Shown here piece after piece: positions 35,347 to 50,109 of a stretch of 64,000 nucleotides of DNA. Source of the DNA: Ricinus communis. Its lineage: Eukaryota > Streptophyta > Magnoliopsida > Malpighiales > Euphorbiaceae. Location: contig NC_063256.1 of NCBI RefSeq assembly GCF_019578655.1, positions 19,849,350-19,913,349 of the forward strand, in the 5' to 3' direction. Below the pieces are notes generated by a model that ran no database searches, had not been told where the DNA came from, and was given only the letters and a program-made list of their open reading frames with translations. The translations under genes and the position numbers were made by a program. Every line of letters begins with the position of its first letter. Position 1 is the first letter of the stretch.

Positions 35347-36020
35347 TCATTTGATGGGCTTAAATATCCCAAAACAGTCATCTTCATTCCAATCACCATC
35401 TAAGTCAATTGCTGCTGAGCTGGTGGTGGAAGAGAATGATGAAGCTTTAGATTTTCCTTTTGAAGAGGAGATTTCTCACAATTGTTTGATCAATTGTAGG
35501 AAATCTTCTTCTGTTCGAGTTGTCGCTAGCTTTGGAAGAATAAAAGACTTATATGCTAGGAAGGTAGTTTGTTCTTTGGGAGCTGGTAAGAAGCTATTTT
35601 TTGTAAGAAAACTTTGTGCCATTTTTGGAGATAGTTTTTCTTGGTGGTTGAATTTGTCCCACCATTTAACTTTGAACCTTCGGGTAAGAATGATTTCTCC
35701 ATCATCTGCTTGGTTGAAATGAAAATACCATACACATACCCACGGGAGGAAGAAGTTTGAATAAAATAAAAGCAAGGGGGGAAATCGTCTTTCTATTTTG
35801 TTGGGTTTGTAGTGAGCTTTGAATAGATTAAACAAAGGGAGTACCTCTAGTATTATGGTTTCTGGAACGTTACCATAATAATTCCACCATTGTTTAAACC
35901 AATATGGGATTTTGGAAGTCTGAATTGTACTTGTGTCGAAGTAGAAAAGCCAAGAATGACTTTGTCCTTCATTTTGTAAGAGAAAGGTATTAAACCAGGC
36001 TTGCGGATAAGGCTGCAAGG
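35347..36020 (-). pseudogene. second EPRV ORF2 relic (unknown function)
   Basis: AWFNTFLLQN, HSWLFYFD, IPYWFKQWWNYYGNVPE, FFLPWVCVWYF and FKVKWWDKF align with the same aromatic motifs of the intact 395-aa ORF2. One in-frame TGA near 35476 interrupts a frame that otherwise continues through a Ser-rich stretch to NEDDCFGIFKPI and a stop at 35347-35349. The N-terminal half is missing. The ~40 residues in frame upstream of about 36010 are unrelated. Confidence 0.82.
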
Positions 36021-37542
36021 TGTGCAGCAGCGGCACCAACAAGCTAGCTGCGAGTCGTGGAGGAGCCATCAAGCGGCAAGCGAGGCGAACGGCCAAGAAT
36101 GTAGAGCAGTTAGCTTGATGATGCAATCATGGAGTGAAAATTCCAGACCACTGAAAACGAGTAAATTTTGAAAATTACATATATATCCATCTCCTCCACA
36201 TAAATAGTCACATCATTAATTTAGGACTTTATTTTAAATTTTATTCTAGAAGTTTTATTTATTTATTTTTAGGACCTGACTTTTAATTATCTTAGGATTT
36301 AATCTTTCTAGTATATTTAGAATATTTTATTATTTTTAATTCTTTATTTCTTTATTTTTTTTTGTAATTATCAATGATATATGTTTAAGTGTGCTTCTAA
36401 GATTTGGATGGTGGAGACTGGAATTCAAGTTCATGGCTTACTATGCATTGCAAAATTCCAGGGGAGTATTCTATGTTTTTTCTCTTTTTTTGTTCTTTAT
36501 TTTTATATATGCAATTCCATTTAGAAAAATTTCAAATTTAAGTGTAGGGAAAAGAAATATAATGTTTCTTCGATTAAACTTTACATGGTATGACATGAAA
36601 ATTAGCAACTTTGATGGATTTTTGCAAAATTTAAAATTTTTTTCACTCAGCTTTTTCTTATTATTCTATATAAGAGTCGATGAAAGAATGCTATTATGTT
36701 AAGAATTCTTGAACTCTTGAGTTAGTTTTTAATATGTATAATGTGAACTCATGAGTTATTTACACTTAAATGATCAAGTATCTACTCTTAGCATATGGAC
36801 ACGATGAATAGTTTGACAGATTTGAATTGGGTATAATTAGAAGTGTATGATTTAGACTATAATTTCCTTGTTACTAAATTGGCTTGCCTAAGTTTGCAAG
36901 ATATGATATGGGTAAGTTAAAGCTCTAAGGAATGTGTTCTACTCCGGTAATTTTAGTTGCTTAGTAACTGAAGATCTACGATCCATGTCAATTTTCGCGT
37001 AAAAAGGTAATTAAGATTATGAATATGCAAGGCATCTTGATGTATGTTTTGTTGAGTAACTATGTGTATTCATCACCCATGCTTGTATTTTCATAAAAAG
37101 ACATAACATCTCAAGAAAAAAATAAATACCCCAAGTATCAAGTAAAAATTCAAGGGATGTAAAGAAAAAAAAGAAAGTATAAGAGCTTCAAAAGCAAGTG
37201 ATAAATATCTATTGATCTCTTGTTTATGAATGATGATTTTTTCTTTTTGAATAAGGTTATGATAATTTAGATTATGTATCATAGTTGTATCTTTTGAAGA
37301 TGAGTTAGACTATTTGTTGTGAAACATGTGTGAATGATTAGATGCTTGAGTCTTTTGATTAACAATGATTGAGTTTACGTTTTTTCAAAAAAATTATTAT
37401 GATTCAAGTGTTCTTGGGTTGACATGATTTTTGCATTAGTGAGATTCTTTTGAATAATATCTTTAAGCTGAGTATGGATGTTCTTCATGATTTTTGCAAA
37501 AAGTTAATTCTCAGTTGTTATTTACTTGAAGACAAGTAAATA
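36021..37542. other. retrotransposon 3' internal non-coding region
   Basis: Between the EPRV fragment and the polypurine tract. It shows no gag/pol similarity. Long non-coding 3' regions are usual in Athila-type elements. The first ~110 bp are unusually GC-rich. Confidence 0.5.
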
Positions 37543-37545
37543 TTT

Positions 37546-37558
37546 AAGTGTGGGGGTA
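37546..37558 (+). promoter_or_regulatory. polypurine tract
   Basis: AAGTGTGGGGGTA immediately precedes the TG start of the 3' LTR. The same string is common in Athila-type elements. Confidence 0.75.
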
Positions 37559-37559
37559 T

Positions 37560-39091
37560 TGGATCGGTCCAAATTCTATACATATATTTAAGGGTGTTTT
37601 AGAGCTTTAATAATATATTCCTATATATAATATGGTGAAAATATGTGCTTTTACCTTACTTAAGCTTAATTGTCTATTTTTAGGTAATATTAGCCAAAAG
37701 AGGAAAATATGGAGCTAAATGCTAAAAGAAAAGGCTTAATTAAGACGCATGGACTGCTAATTACAAGGCCCAAGGGATATTTTAGTCATTTTAGATAATT
37801 ATTAGGATTTATATTTAATAGTTATTTATGGGATAGTATTTGGTGGAGATAAAGATACTTAAAGTCTTATCTATTAGATAAACTTATATTAGGTATATAT
37901 CTCTAGTGAGGTTTATTTAGAGGATAACTCTCCTCTATATTTTTTTCTGCAAAACCTAATTCTGGGGGAGGAAAGTATTTTCCCATCTGCTCTCTACACC
38001 TGTCCACTAGTATTTCTCCATAATTCTCTATAGTTCTTCATAAATATTTAGTTTTAGTTTTCATTGTTCTTTTAAGATCTAAGGATCTTTTCAAGAAGTG
38101 GAGAGTGAGGGCAAATCTTCTTCCTACTTGAAGAAATCCTGGATGTAGAGGGAGCTTTAATTTTCAGTATTGTTTTATGTCTTTCTATTTAATACCATAT
38201 AATCATTGGGTTAAATATGTTAGGCTAGTTTTTATAATTGTTTAATTTAACCTTTTTACTTTTGTATGAACCTTGTTATTTATTTATTTAATGAATGATT
38301 TCTTTATCTTCATATATATTAGTTTTATCTATTATTATTGGTTGACCATCATATCAATTTAGTAGTAATATTTGTTATAAAAAATTTTAGGTTAAAAGTA
38401 TTAGAAACATCATCTTTACTTTAATTTATGTTGGTATAAGAAACCTAAGTTGCATCATTAGCTTGAGTGACTTAGGAAAAATGCACATCACTATCTCATT
38501 CATTAGATCTAGGCTTAAAGTAAAACAAAGAGATTACTAAGTAAATGACTAAACTAAATGCTATCTTTAGCATATAGTTTTAGATCACAAGCATTTGCAT
38601 TTGCATTACATATTTATTTATTATTTAGTTACTTTATTTTATGAATATTATCATCTCAACATACTAATTTAGAGTGTTTAGATTTACTTTTATTATTTTG
38701 TGTTAATTTAGAGTGTTTAGATTTACTTTTATTATTTTGTGTTAATAATTAGTCTTTATAATAAGTGGTTTTATAGTTCCTTCAGATATTGATCTCGTGG
38801 TGAATTTACTCTTATTATAAGAACGGTTCGTGCACTTAGCATATAGTTTTCAATCACAAACATTTGCATTTGCATTACATATTTATTTATTATTTAGTTA
38901 CTTTATTTTATGGATATTATCATCTCAACATACTGATTTAAAGTGTTTAGATTTACTTTTATTGTTTTGTGTTGATAATTAGTTTTTATAATAAATGGTC
39001 TCATAGTTTCTTGAGAGATCGACCTCGTGGTGAACTTACTCTTATTATAAGAACGGTTTGTGCACTTGCGAGTACTAAAAAAGATACATCA
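37560..39091 (+). repeat. Athila-like 3' LTR with internal duplications
   Basis: About 1,532 bp, longer than the 5' LTR. A 269-bp unit is tandemly repeated (AGCATATAGTTTT at 38569 and 38838), and the first copy contains a further ~38-bp duplication (TTTAGATTTACTTTTATTAT, around 38680-38740). Ends GATACATCA. Confidence 0.87.
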
Positions 39092-39096
39092 AGTAA

Positions 39097-41083
39097 TATA
39101 AAATTAGTGATTGATTAGAGTAAAGATGATTAAAGTTTTTATTAATAAAATATTTATTTTCATTATAATTTGTAATCATATATATATATTCTTTTTCAAA
39201 AAAAGTACATAACTAAAATTGTGAAAGAGTAAAATCACGTTTGTACTTGCTCCTCTTTTTTATATCAATTATATTTTAATACTTTGGGAAGGGAAGTCCA
39301 GGAAAAGAAATGGGGATTGTGGAAAAGGAGGTCAAGAAATTAACACTCCTATTTGCCTATTTTCTTCATTAACATTATGCAGTAAAAATAAAATAAAATA
39401 AAATAAAATAAAATAATTTTCTTTTCCCTTTGTTCATTCTCATCTCTCATTTTAATAGGTAATAGGTTAAGAAGAGAGATTTTAATGGAAAGATAATAAT
39501 GCTTTTAGACTTTATTACCACAATTATGTTAAGAAATATTCTCATTGAAATGAATTATTATGGAAATTATGTTATTTATTATAATTTTTTTAAATGATTA
39601 TTTTATTAACATAAAATTAATAATAATGAATTTCTTAAGAATGAAAACTGAAAAATAAAACTTTATGAAAAAATACTTTCTTAATCAAAGAAAGTATTTA
39701 GCCATTTTAGAAATATTATTTTCAATTTTTTCAAAAATCGTTCTTCTGATCATTTTACAAATTTATAAGAAAAATAAGTTAAATAAATATATCAATTAAT
39801 ACTTCCAACTATCACTTATGGCAAGCAGCTGGTGCTGGTTACTAGGGGATTATTATAAATTTTTTTAACCTTTGCCACCAAATAAAAATATACAAGTTTA
39901 ATACTTTTAAATATTTTAATAATTTTTAAAATTTCTTTTTTAAAAAAATCAAATTTTATAATTTTTTATAATATAATAAATAATAGAAAATATTGTTTTT
40001 TTAAACACTGCGTGTATATATATATATATATATGTAAAGTAAGTTTTTTCTGAAACAAATAGAATTTTAAGGCATTCCAGTAATATTTTTTTATTTTTCT
40101 GATAAATTATAAATAACTAATTTTTGTTTTAATTTATTTTAGCATTTATATATATTTTAATAATATTCTATGTCTTATCTCTAATTAATTTTTTAATAGA
40201 AAAGCATAGAAATAAGTAAATTAAAATTTTATTAATATAATAATATAAATTTTGTTTTAAAAATTATTTATTAATTAATTTTAATATTATTTAAATTAAT
40301 ATATTAATATAATTAATATTACTATTTTTAGTATTAAAAATTTATTAGATAATAAGAATTAATATATTACTGAATATAATATTAAAAATATAATTTAAAT
40401 GTTATTTACAAGAATTAGAATTATTATCTAATTATAAAATTAATTTATTAATTAATACAATATTAAATATAATTAATATGTTATTTCTTAAGATAGAATT
40501 ATTATTATTATTTGATTAGAAAATTATTTATTAATTAATATTATTATTTTTTATGATATAATTAATATCATCATCTGATTAAAAAATTATTTATTAGTTA
40601 ATATAATATTAAAATATAATTAATATATTATTTTTTAGAATTAATTTCATTGTTTAATTAGGAATGTATCTTATAAATTAATAAAAAATTATAAATTATA
40701 AATAAACTTAAATTTTATGTGTTAAAATAAAGATTTTATGTATAAAAATTAAATATATATAAATTTTAAAAATTAATATATATATTTATATAATTGAAAA
40801 TAAAAATATGAGTTAAGAGATTTAAGTAAGCTAAGAGACTTAATAAGATAAATAAAACAACAATAATTGTATTGGGGGAAACCAAATTGTAGTTTATTTT
40901 AAGATTGTACTCTTTAAATAATTAGCTTGTCTTGTATATCATAAATTGGAAGAATATGACATCTAATTGTCTATTAGTATCAACATTAAACCCAAAGTCC
41001 TTCAAATTTAATTTCATTTTCACCACAAATTATTTATTATTTATTTGTATTTGTATTATTATTAATTACAAAAGAAGAAGTTA
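39097..41083. other. AT-rich intergenic DNA, no gene seen
   Basis: Contains an (AAAAT)n tract at about 39385-39416, a (TA)n tract at 40014-40033 and the dispersed repeat at 40150-40760. I see nothing coding. Confidence 0.55.
40150..40760. repeat. dispersed AT-rich repeat, copy 4
   Basis: The longest family member here. Internal tandem subunits (GATTA.AAAATTATTTATTA.TTAATAT..TATTA) recur about every 80 bp. The end block GTTTAATTAGGAATGTA...AACTTAAATTTTATGTGT matches copies 1-3. Confidence 0.55.
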
Positions 41084-42726
41084 AACGACGTCGGAGAGTC
41101 TTGTCATAAGCAAGATGGAGGGGGCGGGGCTGGGGAGAGTCGTCATCCTCGTGTGTGTGGCCCATCACTCCCGTTTTTATTTATTTTGATTTTTCTAAAA
41201 AATATAATTGTTTTGAATCTATTTTTTTAAAAAAAAGAGACATTCTCTCTATTTTTCTCTTATTTCAATCTCAATTGTTTTGTAATATATCTCTCTCTCT
41301 TTCTCTTGCTCTCTCGAGGCTATTAGTTGTTTTGTTGGAATCTCCTGTTTGATTCTCGAGGAAATTGAACCATTTAGGTAAATGAAAAATGAAAGATTTC
41401 TTTTTATTTTTCTAAACAAAATATTTGGAATCTCAATTGCAGATCAATATCATCATCATCTATCTCTCTCCTAGTTCAATGGATCGTTATGTCCGTTTCT
41501 ACTTGATTTTTTCTTCCTCTTTTAGGGATTTTAATGTTCTTAGGGTGATTTTGATGGTTTTGATAGATCTATGCATTTCTGTTCTTCTTCTTTTCTCTCG
41601 TGTAATTTATTGAATGTGATCTTGGATCAGATTTAGTTATTCAATTAGAAAATTGTGCGCATGATTCTACAAGTTTTAGTTTAATTTGTGTTTCAGTTGC
41701 TTTTATTTGTAAATGAATTGGGTCTCAGTTCAGCCGTATTAGCATTTCCTATTACTACAAAGCATAAAGATTCTGTTTCTTTCCTTTTATTTTTTTGGTA
41801 GAGAAAAGTAGAGATGAAGTCTTTAGAACAGATTTAAAGAAACTAGTATGGCTCCAGGAATTGTGTTGTGTATGGTACTGTTATCCCCTCTAAGGGCAAC
41901 GCATGTTTGTTTTGTTAGAGCTAAGAAACTGCTTATTGATGGCGAGGTATTGCTTGGCAGTGGCTAAGGCTAGTGATTATTTTTGGAGTTTTTATTATAA
42001 AAGGATGTTTGTGTCTATTTGGGCTGGGAGGGGAGTTCTTATAATTGCTAGGTGCATTCTACTTGCTTCAGATAGAGGGTCTTTGATAGGATATGTTAAG
42101 GAGATTAGCTTGGTGGTTAGGTTACTGGTTATGCAGTTATCTATCATTTGAAAGTTTGGCTTGACTAAAAGGTAAGAAATTAAAAAGAAGAACCAAAGAA
42201 GTTAAGGTTCTATGATGGCTGGAATTGCATCTCCTCCAGTCCGATTCAGGTTCTAAAAAATTTCTTCCTATTGCCTAACCATCTATAAGTTAGTTGGACA
42301 ATTAGGTGCACACATGGAATTTTCAATGGCCAGTTCTTCGTTAAACAACTCATTTTTCTGTAGGATTCTCATTTTAATGCTTTTATTAGTAGAAAATTCA
42401 TATGCATACTATTTAAATTAACTACTTCAGGTAGATATGTTTTGAGGTTTTAAATTTGCTTACCTGAGTTCTGACTAAGCATCTCTTTCTGGATCTGGTA
42501 ATGACAATCATATACTATGTTATTTCTAGAAGAGGTACTATCGAGAGGTCCAGTTTTCAGAGATCTTGGAAATTGTGTTTGCAGCAGAAGTGGGAAATGG
42601 TTAACAGGTTCGCTTTATTTAATTTCTGCGTATAGGTATTATCTCCACATATAGAGACCTGAAGCGATTGTACCAAACTTTTCTCTGTTGCACAGGTATG
42701 GGGTGTATTAATTTGCATAGAATATC
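41084..42726 (+). promoter_or_regulatory. promoter and 5' leader region of the CBL gene
   Basis: A GC-rich stretch (41090-41160) is followed by a CT-rich leader (TATCTCTCTCTCTTTCTC near 41287), typical of plant 5' UTRs. A GT donor at 41378 (TTTAG|GTAAAT) and an acceptor at 42694-42695 (TTGCACAG) would remove a long 5' UTR intron. A short upstream ORF (42698-42742) starts just after this acceptor and overlaps the main ATG. The exon structure of the leader is inferred. Confidence 0.5.
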
Positions 42727-45376
<2,650 letters not shown>

Positions 45377-46380
45377 AAAAATCGAGATTTTCCTTCAAGT
45401 GCAATAAGTTTGTTAGTGTTATGACTTGTTTCTTCATGAACAAAATGGCCCTCACACTTGTAAAGGGCGGGAGAGGGGATTTCTGCATTGCGCTGGTTGT
45501 TCTTTTGATAGCTTTTGGCTGTGTATATTTCTTCTATTCAATTACTGATATTCTGCTTATCTATCAGTACTTTTGGTTTCACAGCGGTTGCGAAAGGTCC
45601 ATTTTATTTTTGTGTACGTTTATTGTTAGGACGATGCTGCTGTGATTTTTATATAAGATTTATGGACAGAAATGTGGAGCTAAAGTGATGTTGTGGAAAC
45701 AGACATTTCTGTGGTGAATTTTGCCCCACTCTTTTTAAACCCTTTTTATTAGCTGAGGCCAATCATCGTCGCTTCACATTTTTCTGAGTTGATTTGTCTT
45801 TGTAATTCATGGAAAAAGTAACAGTCATTTTCTTACGTTTCTTACCAGATGATTTTATCTAGTTTTTAAACATTATTGTTTTCGTTTTTTCCAGGATGCA
45901 ATTGCAATTTAGTAACAGTAACATAGTCTTAGATAGAGTTTTACAAAACAATTCATACAAGAAATTGCAAAGCAGAATAAACTCCTTAAACAGCCATATT
46001 CTAATTAATTAAGTGGATTTAATAAAGATTCCTGAGGATAAGCAAATAACAAACCAAAAGCAACATTAACAAAGAGCTTGACTAGCAGACCATCTGGAAG
46101 ACAGCAAGATTTAAGATGAAAGTGAAATACGACTTGGAACAATAGCGGGAAACAAGTTCACCTTACTGCATAAAAAGAACTATATTGTTTAAAAAAAAAA
46201 CCATCTAAGGCAGTTCCAAATGAACACTATTCAAAATTATCTCATCATAATAGGGCATTAAGCATCTAGGATGATCACTAAAACAGTACCACAGCATAAA
46301 AAGGAAAAAATAAAAAAAAAGGAACCACCAAGTAAAATGTTCATCAGATAGCTAAGTTATAAAGAAAAAGAACAAAGGGC
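45377..46380. other. convergent 3' region between CBL and HSP90
   Basis: Holds the 3' UTRs of the CBL gene (rightward, probably ending around 45650-45900) and HSP90 (leftward). No other gene is seen. Confidence 0.65.
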
Positions 46381-49259
46381 TTAATCAACTTCCTCCATCT
46401 TGCTTCCCTCAGCATCAACCTCTGCATCCTCAAGAGGAGGCATGTCACCATCTCCCTCACCTGCATCCTCATCAATGCTCAATCCAAGCTTCAACATCCT
46501 GTGGATCCTGTTTCCGAAGGTGTTGGGGTCATCAAGGCTGAACCCAGATGTGAGAAGAGCAGTCTCAAATAGCAGCAGGACAAGATCCTTCACTGACTTG
46601 TCATTCTTGTCAGCATCAGCTCTCTTCCTCAGTTCCTCCATGATGGGGTTCTCAGGGTTGATCTCCATGGTCTTCTTGCTTGACATGTAACCAGCCATGC
46701 TGTTGTCTCTCAAAGCTTGTGCCCTCATGATCCTTTCCATGTTGGCAGTCCAGCCATATTCACCAGTGACCAAACAGCAGGGGGAATCAACAACACGGTC
46801 TGAGACCACAACCTTCTCCACCCTGTCTCCCAAGACATCCTTGATCACCTTGCACAGACCCTCAAACTTCTCCTTGAGTTGCTCCTTCTTTTGCTTCTCA
46901 TCTTCACTCTCATCAATCTTTAGACCTTCCTTAGTAGCAGATACAAGTTTCTTACCCTCAAACTCCTTCAGCTGACCAACAGCATACTCATCAATAGCAT
47001 CAACCATGAAAAGGACTTCATAACCCTTCTTCTTTAGCTTCTCAAGGAATGGGGAGTTCTCAACAGCCTTCTTGCTCTCACCAGTGATGTAGTAGATATC
47101 ACTCTGGCCCTCCTTCATCCTGGTCACATAGTCCTTGAGACTGGTCAACTCATCACCACTCTTGGTGGAGTGGTATCGGAGCAATTCAGCAAGCTTGGTC
47201 TTGTTGGTGGAGTCCTCATGGATACCAAGCTTGAGGTTCTTAGAGAATGCCTCATAAAATTTGTTGTAGTCTTCCTTGTTTTCTGCAATCTCAAAGAAGA
47301 GCTCAACACACTTCTTCACCAAGTTCTTTCGGATAACCTTCAGGATCTTGTTCTGTTGCAACATCTCTCTAGAAATGTTAAGAGGAAGATCCTCAGAATC
47401 AACAATACCCTTGACAAATCCAAGGTACTCAGGAATTAGCTCCTCACAGTTGTCCATGATGAAAACACGGCGAACATAGAGCTTGATGTTGTTAGGCTTC
47501 TTCCTAGTGTCAAAAAGATCAAAAGGAGCCCTCTTAGGAACAAATAGGATGGCCTTGAACTCAAGCTGGCCCTCAACAGAGAAGTGCTTGACAGCCAAGT
47601 GCTCTTCCCAATCATTGGTAAGGCTCTTGTAGAAAGCAGCATACTCTTCCTTGGTGATTTCCTCAGGCTTCCTCATCCAGATGGGTTTCTGCTTGTTAAC
47701 CAAAGACCACTCATGGGACACCTCCTTAATCTTCTTCTTTTTCTTTTCCTCCTTCTCTTTCTCTTCATCAACTTCCTCAACCTTTCCTTCCTCGTCCTTC
47801 TTCTCTTCCTCATCCTCATCATCAGAAATCTCCTTCTCGGTAGTTTTCTCAATCCAGAGAGAGATTGGGTAGCTGATAAACTCAGAGTGCTTCTTGATCA
47901 AATCCTTAAGGCGGCGCTCCTCGAGGTACTCAAGCTGGTCCTCCTTAAGGTGAAGAGTAATTTTTGTACCCCTGCCGAGGTTCTCACCAGAGTCTCTGGT
48001 AACGGTGAAAGACCCTCCAGCCTGGGACTCCCAAACATACTGTTCATCATCATTGTGCTTGCTGGTCACAATAACCTTCTCAGCAACTAAGTAAGCTGAA
48101 TAGAAACCAACACCAAACTGTCCAATCATGCTCACATCAGCTCCAGCAGCCAATGCCTCCATAAACTCTTTGGTTCCAGACCTTGCAATGGTACCAAGAT
48201 TGTTCACCAAATCTAACCAAAAAGAAAAAAATGAACATCAGTAATGCAATAAACAAGAAGCAAACAAGGAACAACAAAATTTTAAAAGAGAAAGACGAGG
48301 ACTAAGTAAACTTACCAGCCTTGGTCATGCCAATACCACTGTCAATGATGGACAATGTGTTGTTGGTCTTGTCAGGAATAATGTGAATGAAGAGCTCAGG
48401 TTGAGCATCTAGCTTGCTTTTATCTGTCAAGCTCTCAAATCTAATTTTGTCCAATGCCTGTAAAATTACTAACATCAGCAACCAGCCAAGAACGTGCATA
48501 ATTACTACAAAAGTAAATGTTTTAGCAAACACAATCAATCTAACTTAGCCCATTAATCCAACAAACAAACAAATAAAACCCAACAAGAAAAATCACCAAA
48601 ACAACATTAGGTTTATCTACTCTCAGAAACACAGTTATTTGCCTTTATTTTACAGTTACTGCATTACTTTACCTACACATTAGAAGTGCAACACCATTCC
48701 AAATACAGATTTTAACTTCGGAACTCCAGATTCATAAAAAATTAATTTTGTTAAAATGAGCTCTATCTACCGACACAACAGGAGATTTTATTAAAACAAA
48801 TTCCCATCCACAGATTAGGGTTTCAAATATCCAACATGCTTAATAACTCCAAAACCAGACCGAAGAATAAGTATCATTTTTCAGCTATTAAGTCCTCACT
48901 CAAAATTCAAAAATAAAAATATCTTTAAACAAAAGAAAAGCAAAAGCCAGTCCGTAAACACATACAACTACTCTTACACGCGAAAGAGAACACCATACAC
49001 AAATCCTAAGAATTAAATGCCAAAAAGGCAAAGTAATCGAGAGTCAACATATATCACAAGGATACATATGCATATGAACAATAAATAAGAAGAAAAATAA
49101 AACAACAGAAGTAGATCTGGAGAGAAGATAACGTACATCAGAGGCATTGCTGATAAGCTCACGAAGGAAGATCTCTTTGTTGGAGTAGAAAGTGTTGATG
49201 ATCAAACTCAACAACTGGTTGATCTCTGCTTGGAACGCAAACGTCTCTGTATCTGCCAT
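46381..49259 (-). CDS. HSP90: cytosolic heat shock protein 90
   Basis: ATP-dependent chaperone of the cytosol and nucleus that matures kinases, receptors and NLR proteins. Exons on the minus strand: 49259-49137 (41 codons), 48457-48316 and 48212-46381, with GT-AG introns of 679 and 103 bp. The product is 698 aa, the normal size. The N-terminal GHKL ATPase has the catalytic Glu (RELISNAS, E34), DSGIGM (80-85) and [11 protein letters not shown] (about 119-129). A highly charged Asp/Glu/Lys linker lies at about 214-252. The middle domain includes [10 protein letters not shown], and the C-terminus ends in MEEVD, the TPR co-chaperone docking motif that marks the cytosolic forms. The start [15 protein letters not shown] is the standard one. 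The reading frame is fully intact. Confidence 0.98.
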
Positions 49260-49398
49260 TTTTTTTTAACTTAAGCGATTACTATTGATCACAATCTTCT
49301 TCAAACCTAGAAATCTAAAGAAGAAAGAAGAAAAAGCAGCAGAATCGGTGGTAAAGAGAGGCGTTTGAGGGTTGAGGATGAGCAAGTAGCAGGAAATG

Positions 49399-49580
49399 GA
49401 GTTTATATAGAGCCTCTTTCCTAGGGTTTCTAGATCCTTCTATATCCCTCCCTCTTTTAAGACTTTTCTTTTCCTTTTATTATTTTCTTTTATTTTATTT
49501 TTTCACTATTTGAGTTTTTGAATTGGGGTTTTGATTGGGTTACCTGCAGGAGAATGAGGCGATTGGAGAAAGCACACGTG
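49399..49580 (-). promoter_or_regulatory. HSP90 promoter: TATA, heat shock element, telo-box, G-box
   Basis: On the minus strand a TATATAAAC TATA box lies at about 49403-49411. Just upstream is a heat shock element TTCTAGATCCTTC (49428-49440), one base off the perfect TTCnnGAAnnTTC. AAACCCTAG (telo-box) is at 49421-49429, and a CACGTG G-box at 49575-49580. Spacing to the ATG (about 140 bp from the TATA) fits the short leader. This suggests heat induction on top of basal expression. Confidence 0.65.
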
Positions 49581-49599
49581 GATGTGTAACCGCGTTTTA

Positions 49600-50109
49600 G
49601 AGTAAGACCCCTCTTTTGGAGGTTTTCTGGTTGGCTCAATCGATTTCTTATATTTCAATGCCAAACAATTCAGGTCTTTCTTTGTAATTGTTAAAAAATA
49701 AAAAGCATTTACTAATTAATATCATAGAAGATGGGAAACTTTATAAATTTATTAGTTATTTTGTTAATTATATTTTCAAATAATATTAGAAATATAATAT
49801 TTTTTAAGGTTAGTAACTATTATTTAGTTGAAAAAAAAAATTATTGACCAGCATGCTATTTTTCAGCATTGGAATTATTAGTTGATAAAAAGAATAATAT
49901 ATTAGTCAATATATTCATATAATCATTTAAAGAGAATTCTATGGTTACTTTATTTTAAAACAGAATAATCATATTTTATTTTAATCTACTAATAAAATAA
50001 AGACTATATTTATAATTTAAAAAAAAAAAAAGAAATTGGTAACCTATAATTACAGGTTACCAAATAAAATGAAATTTACTAAAATAACATAAGATAGTTT
50101 TAAAAATTC
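49600..50109. other. AT-rich DNA upstream of HSP90
   Basis: No gene. Contains the left copy (49851-49932) of a ~80-bp direct repeat whose right copy lies at 54111-54191, beyond the tandem array. Confidence 0.6.
49851..49932. repeat. direct repeat flanking the array, left copy
   Basis: Shares TGCTATTTTT.AGCATT, GAATTATTAGTTGATAAAAA and ATATAATCATTTAAA with 54111-54191 in the same order and spacing. Confidence 0.75.

Larger units (their letters stand above)
33750..36020 (-). mobile_element. second endogenous pararetrovirus fragment, divergent from the first
   Basis: Minus-strand order: ORF2 C-terminal part (36010-35347), promoter/leader (35346-34774), start of ORF1 with movement protein (34773-33757). 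The organisation is that of the integrant at 15062-25636, but the sequence is clearly different at nucleotide and protein level, so this is another viral lineage. RT and coat regions are absent. The right boundary near 36010-36020 is set by the end of recognisable ORF2 and a change to GC-rich DNA. Confidence 0.8.
30334..39091 (+). mobile_element. Athila-like Ty3/gypsy LTR retrotransposon with nested insertions
   Basis: 5' LTR 30334-31620 and 3' LTR 37560-39091, both beginning TG and sharing the start, TTTAAGGG.TTTTAGAGC, and the end, GTGCACTTGCGAGTAC. Flanks are AGTAA (30329-30333) and AGTAA (39092-39096), a perfect 5-bp target duplication. A tRNA-Asp-type primer site follows the 5' LTR and a polypurine tract (AAGTGTGGGGG) precedes the 3' LTR. 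A gag relic is present at 31892-32599, but pol is missing. A chromovirus-type LTR fragment (from 32599) and a pararetrovirus fragment (33750-36020) occupy the interior. The Athila label rests on the gag motifs, primer type and long 3' non-coding region. Confidence 0.88.

Noticed and set aside
35351..35722. Plus-strand 123-codon open frame
   Set aside because: Antisense to the second viral ORF2 relic, whose protein similarity to the intact ORF2 is clear on the minus strand.
47584..48090. Plus-strand 168-codon open frame
   Set aside because: Exactly antisense to the HSP90 coding exon, with Leu-rich composition from the complement of charged codons.
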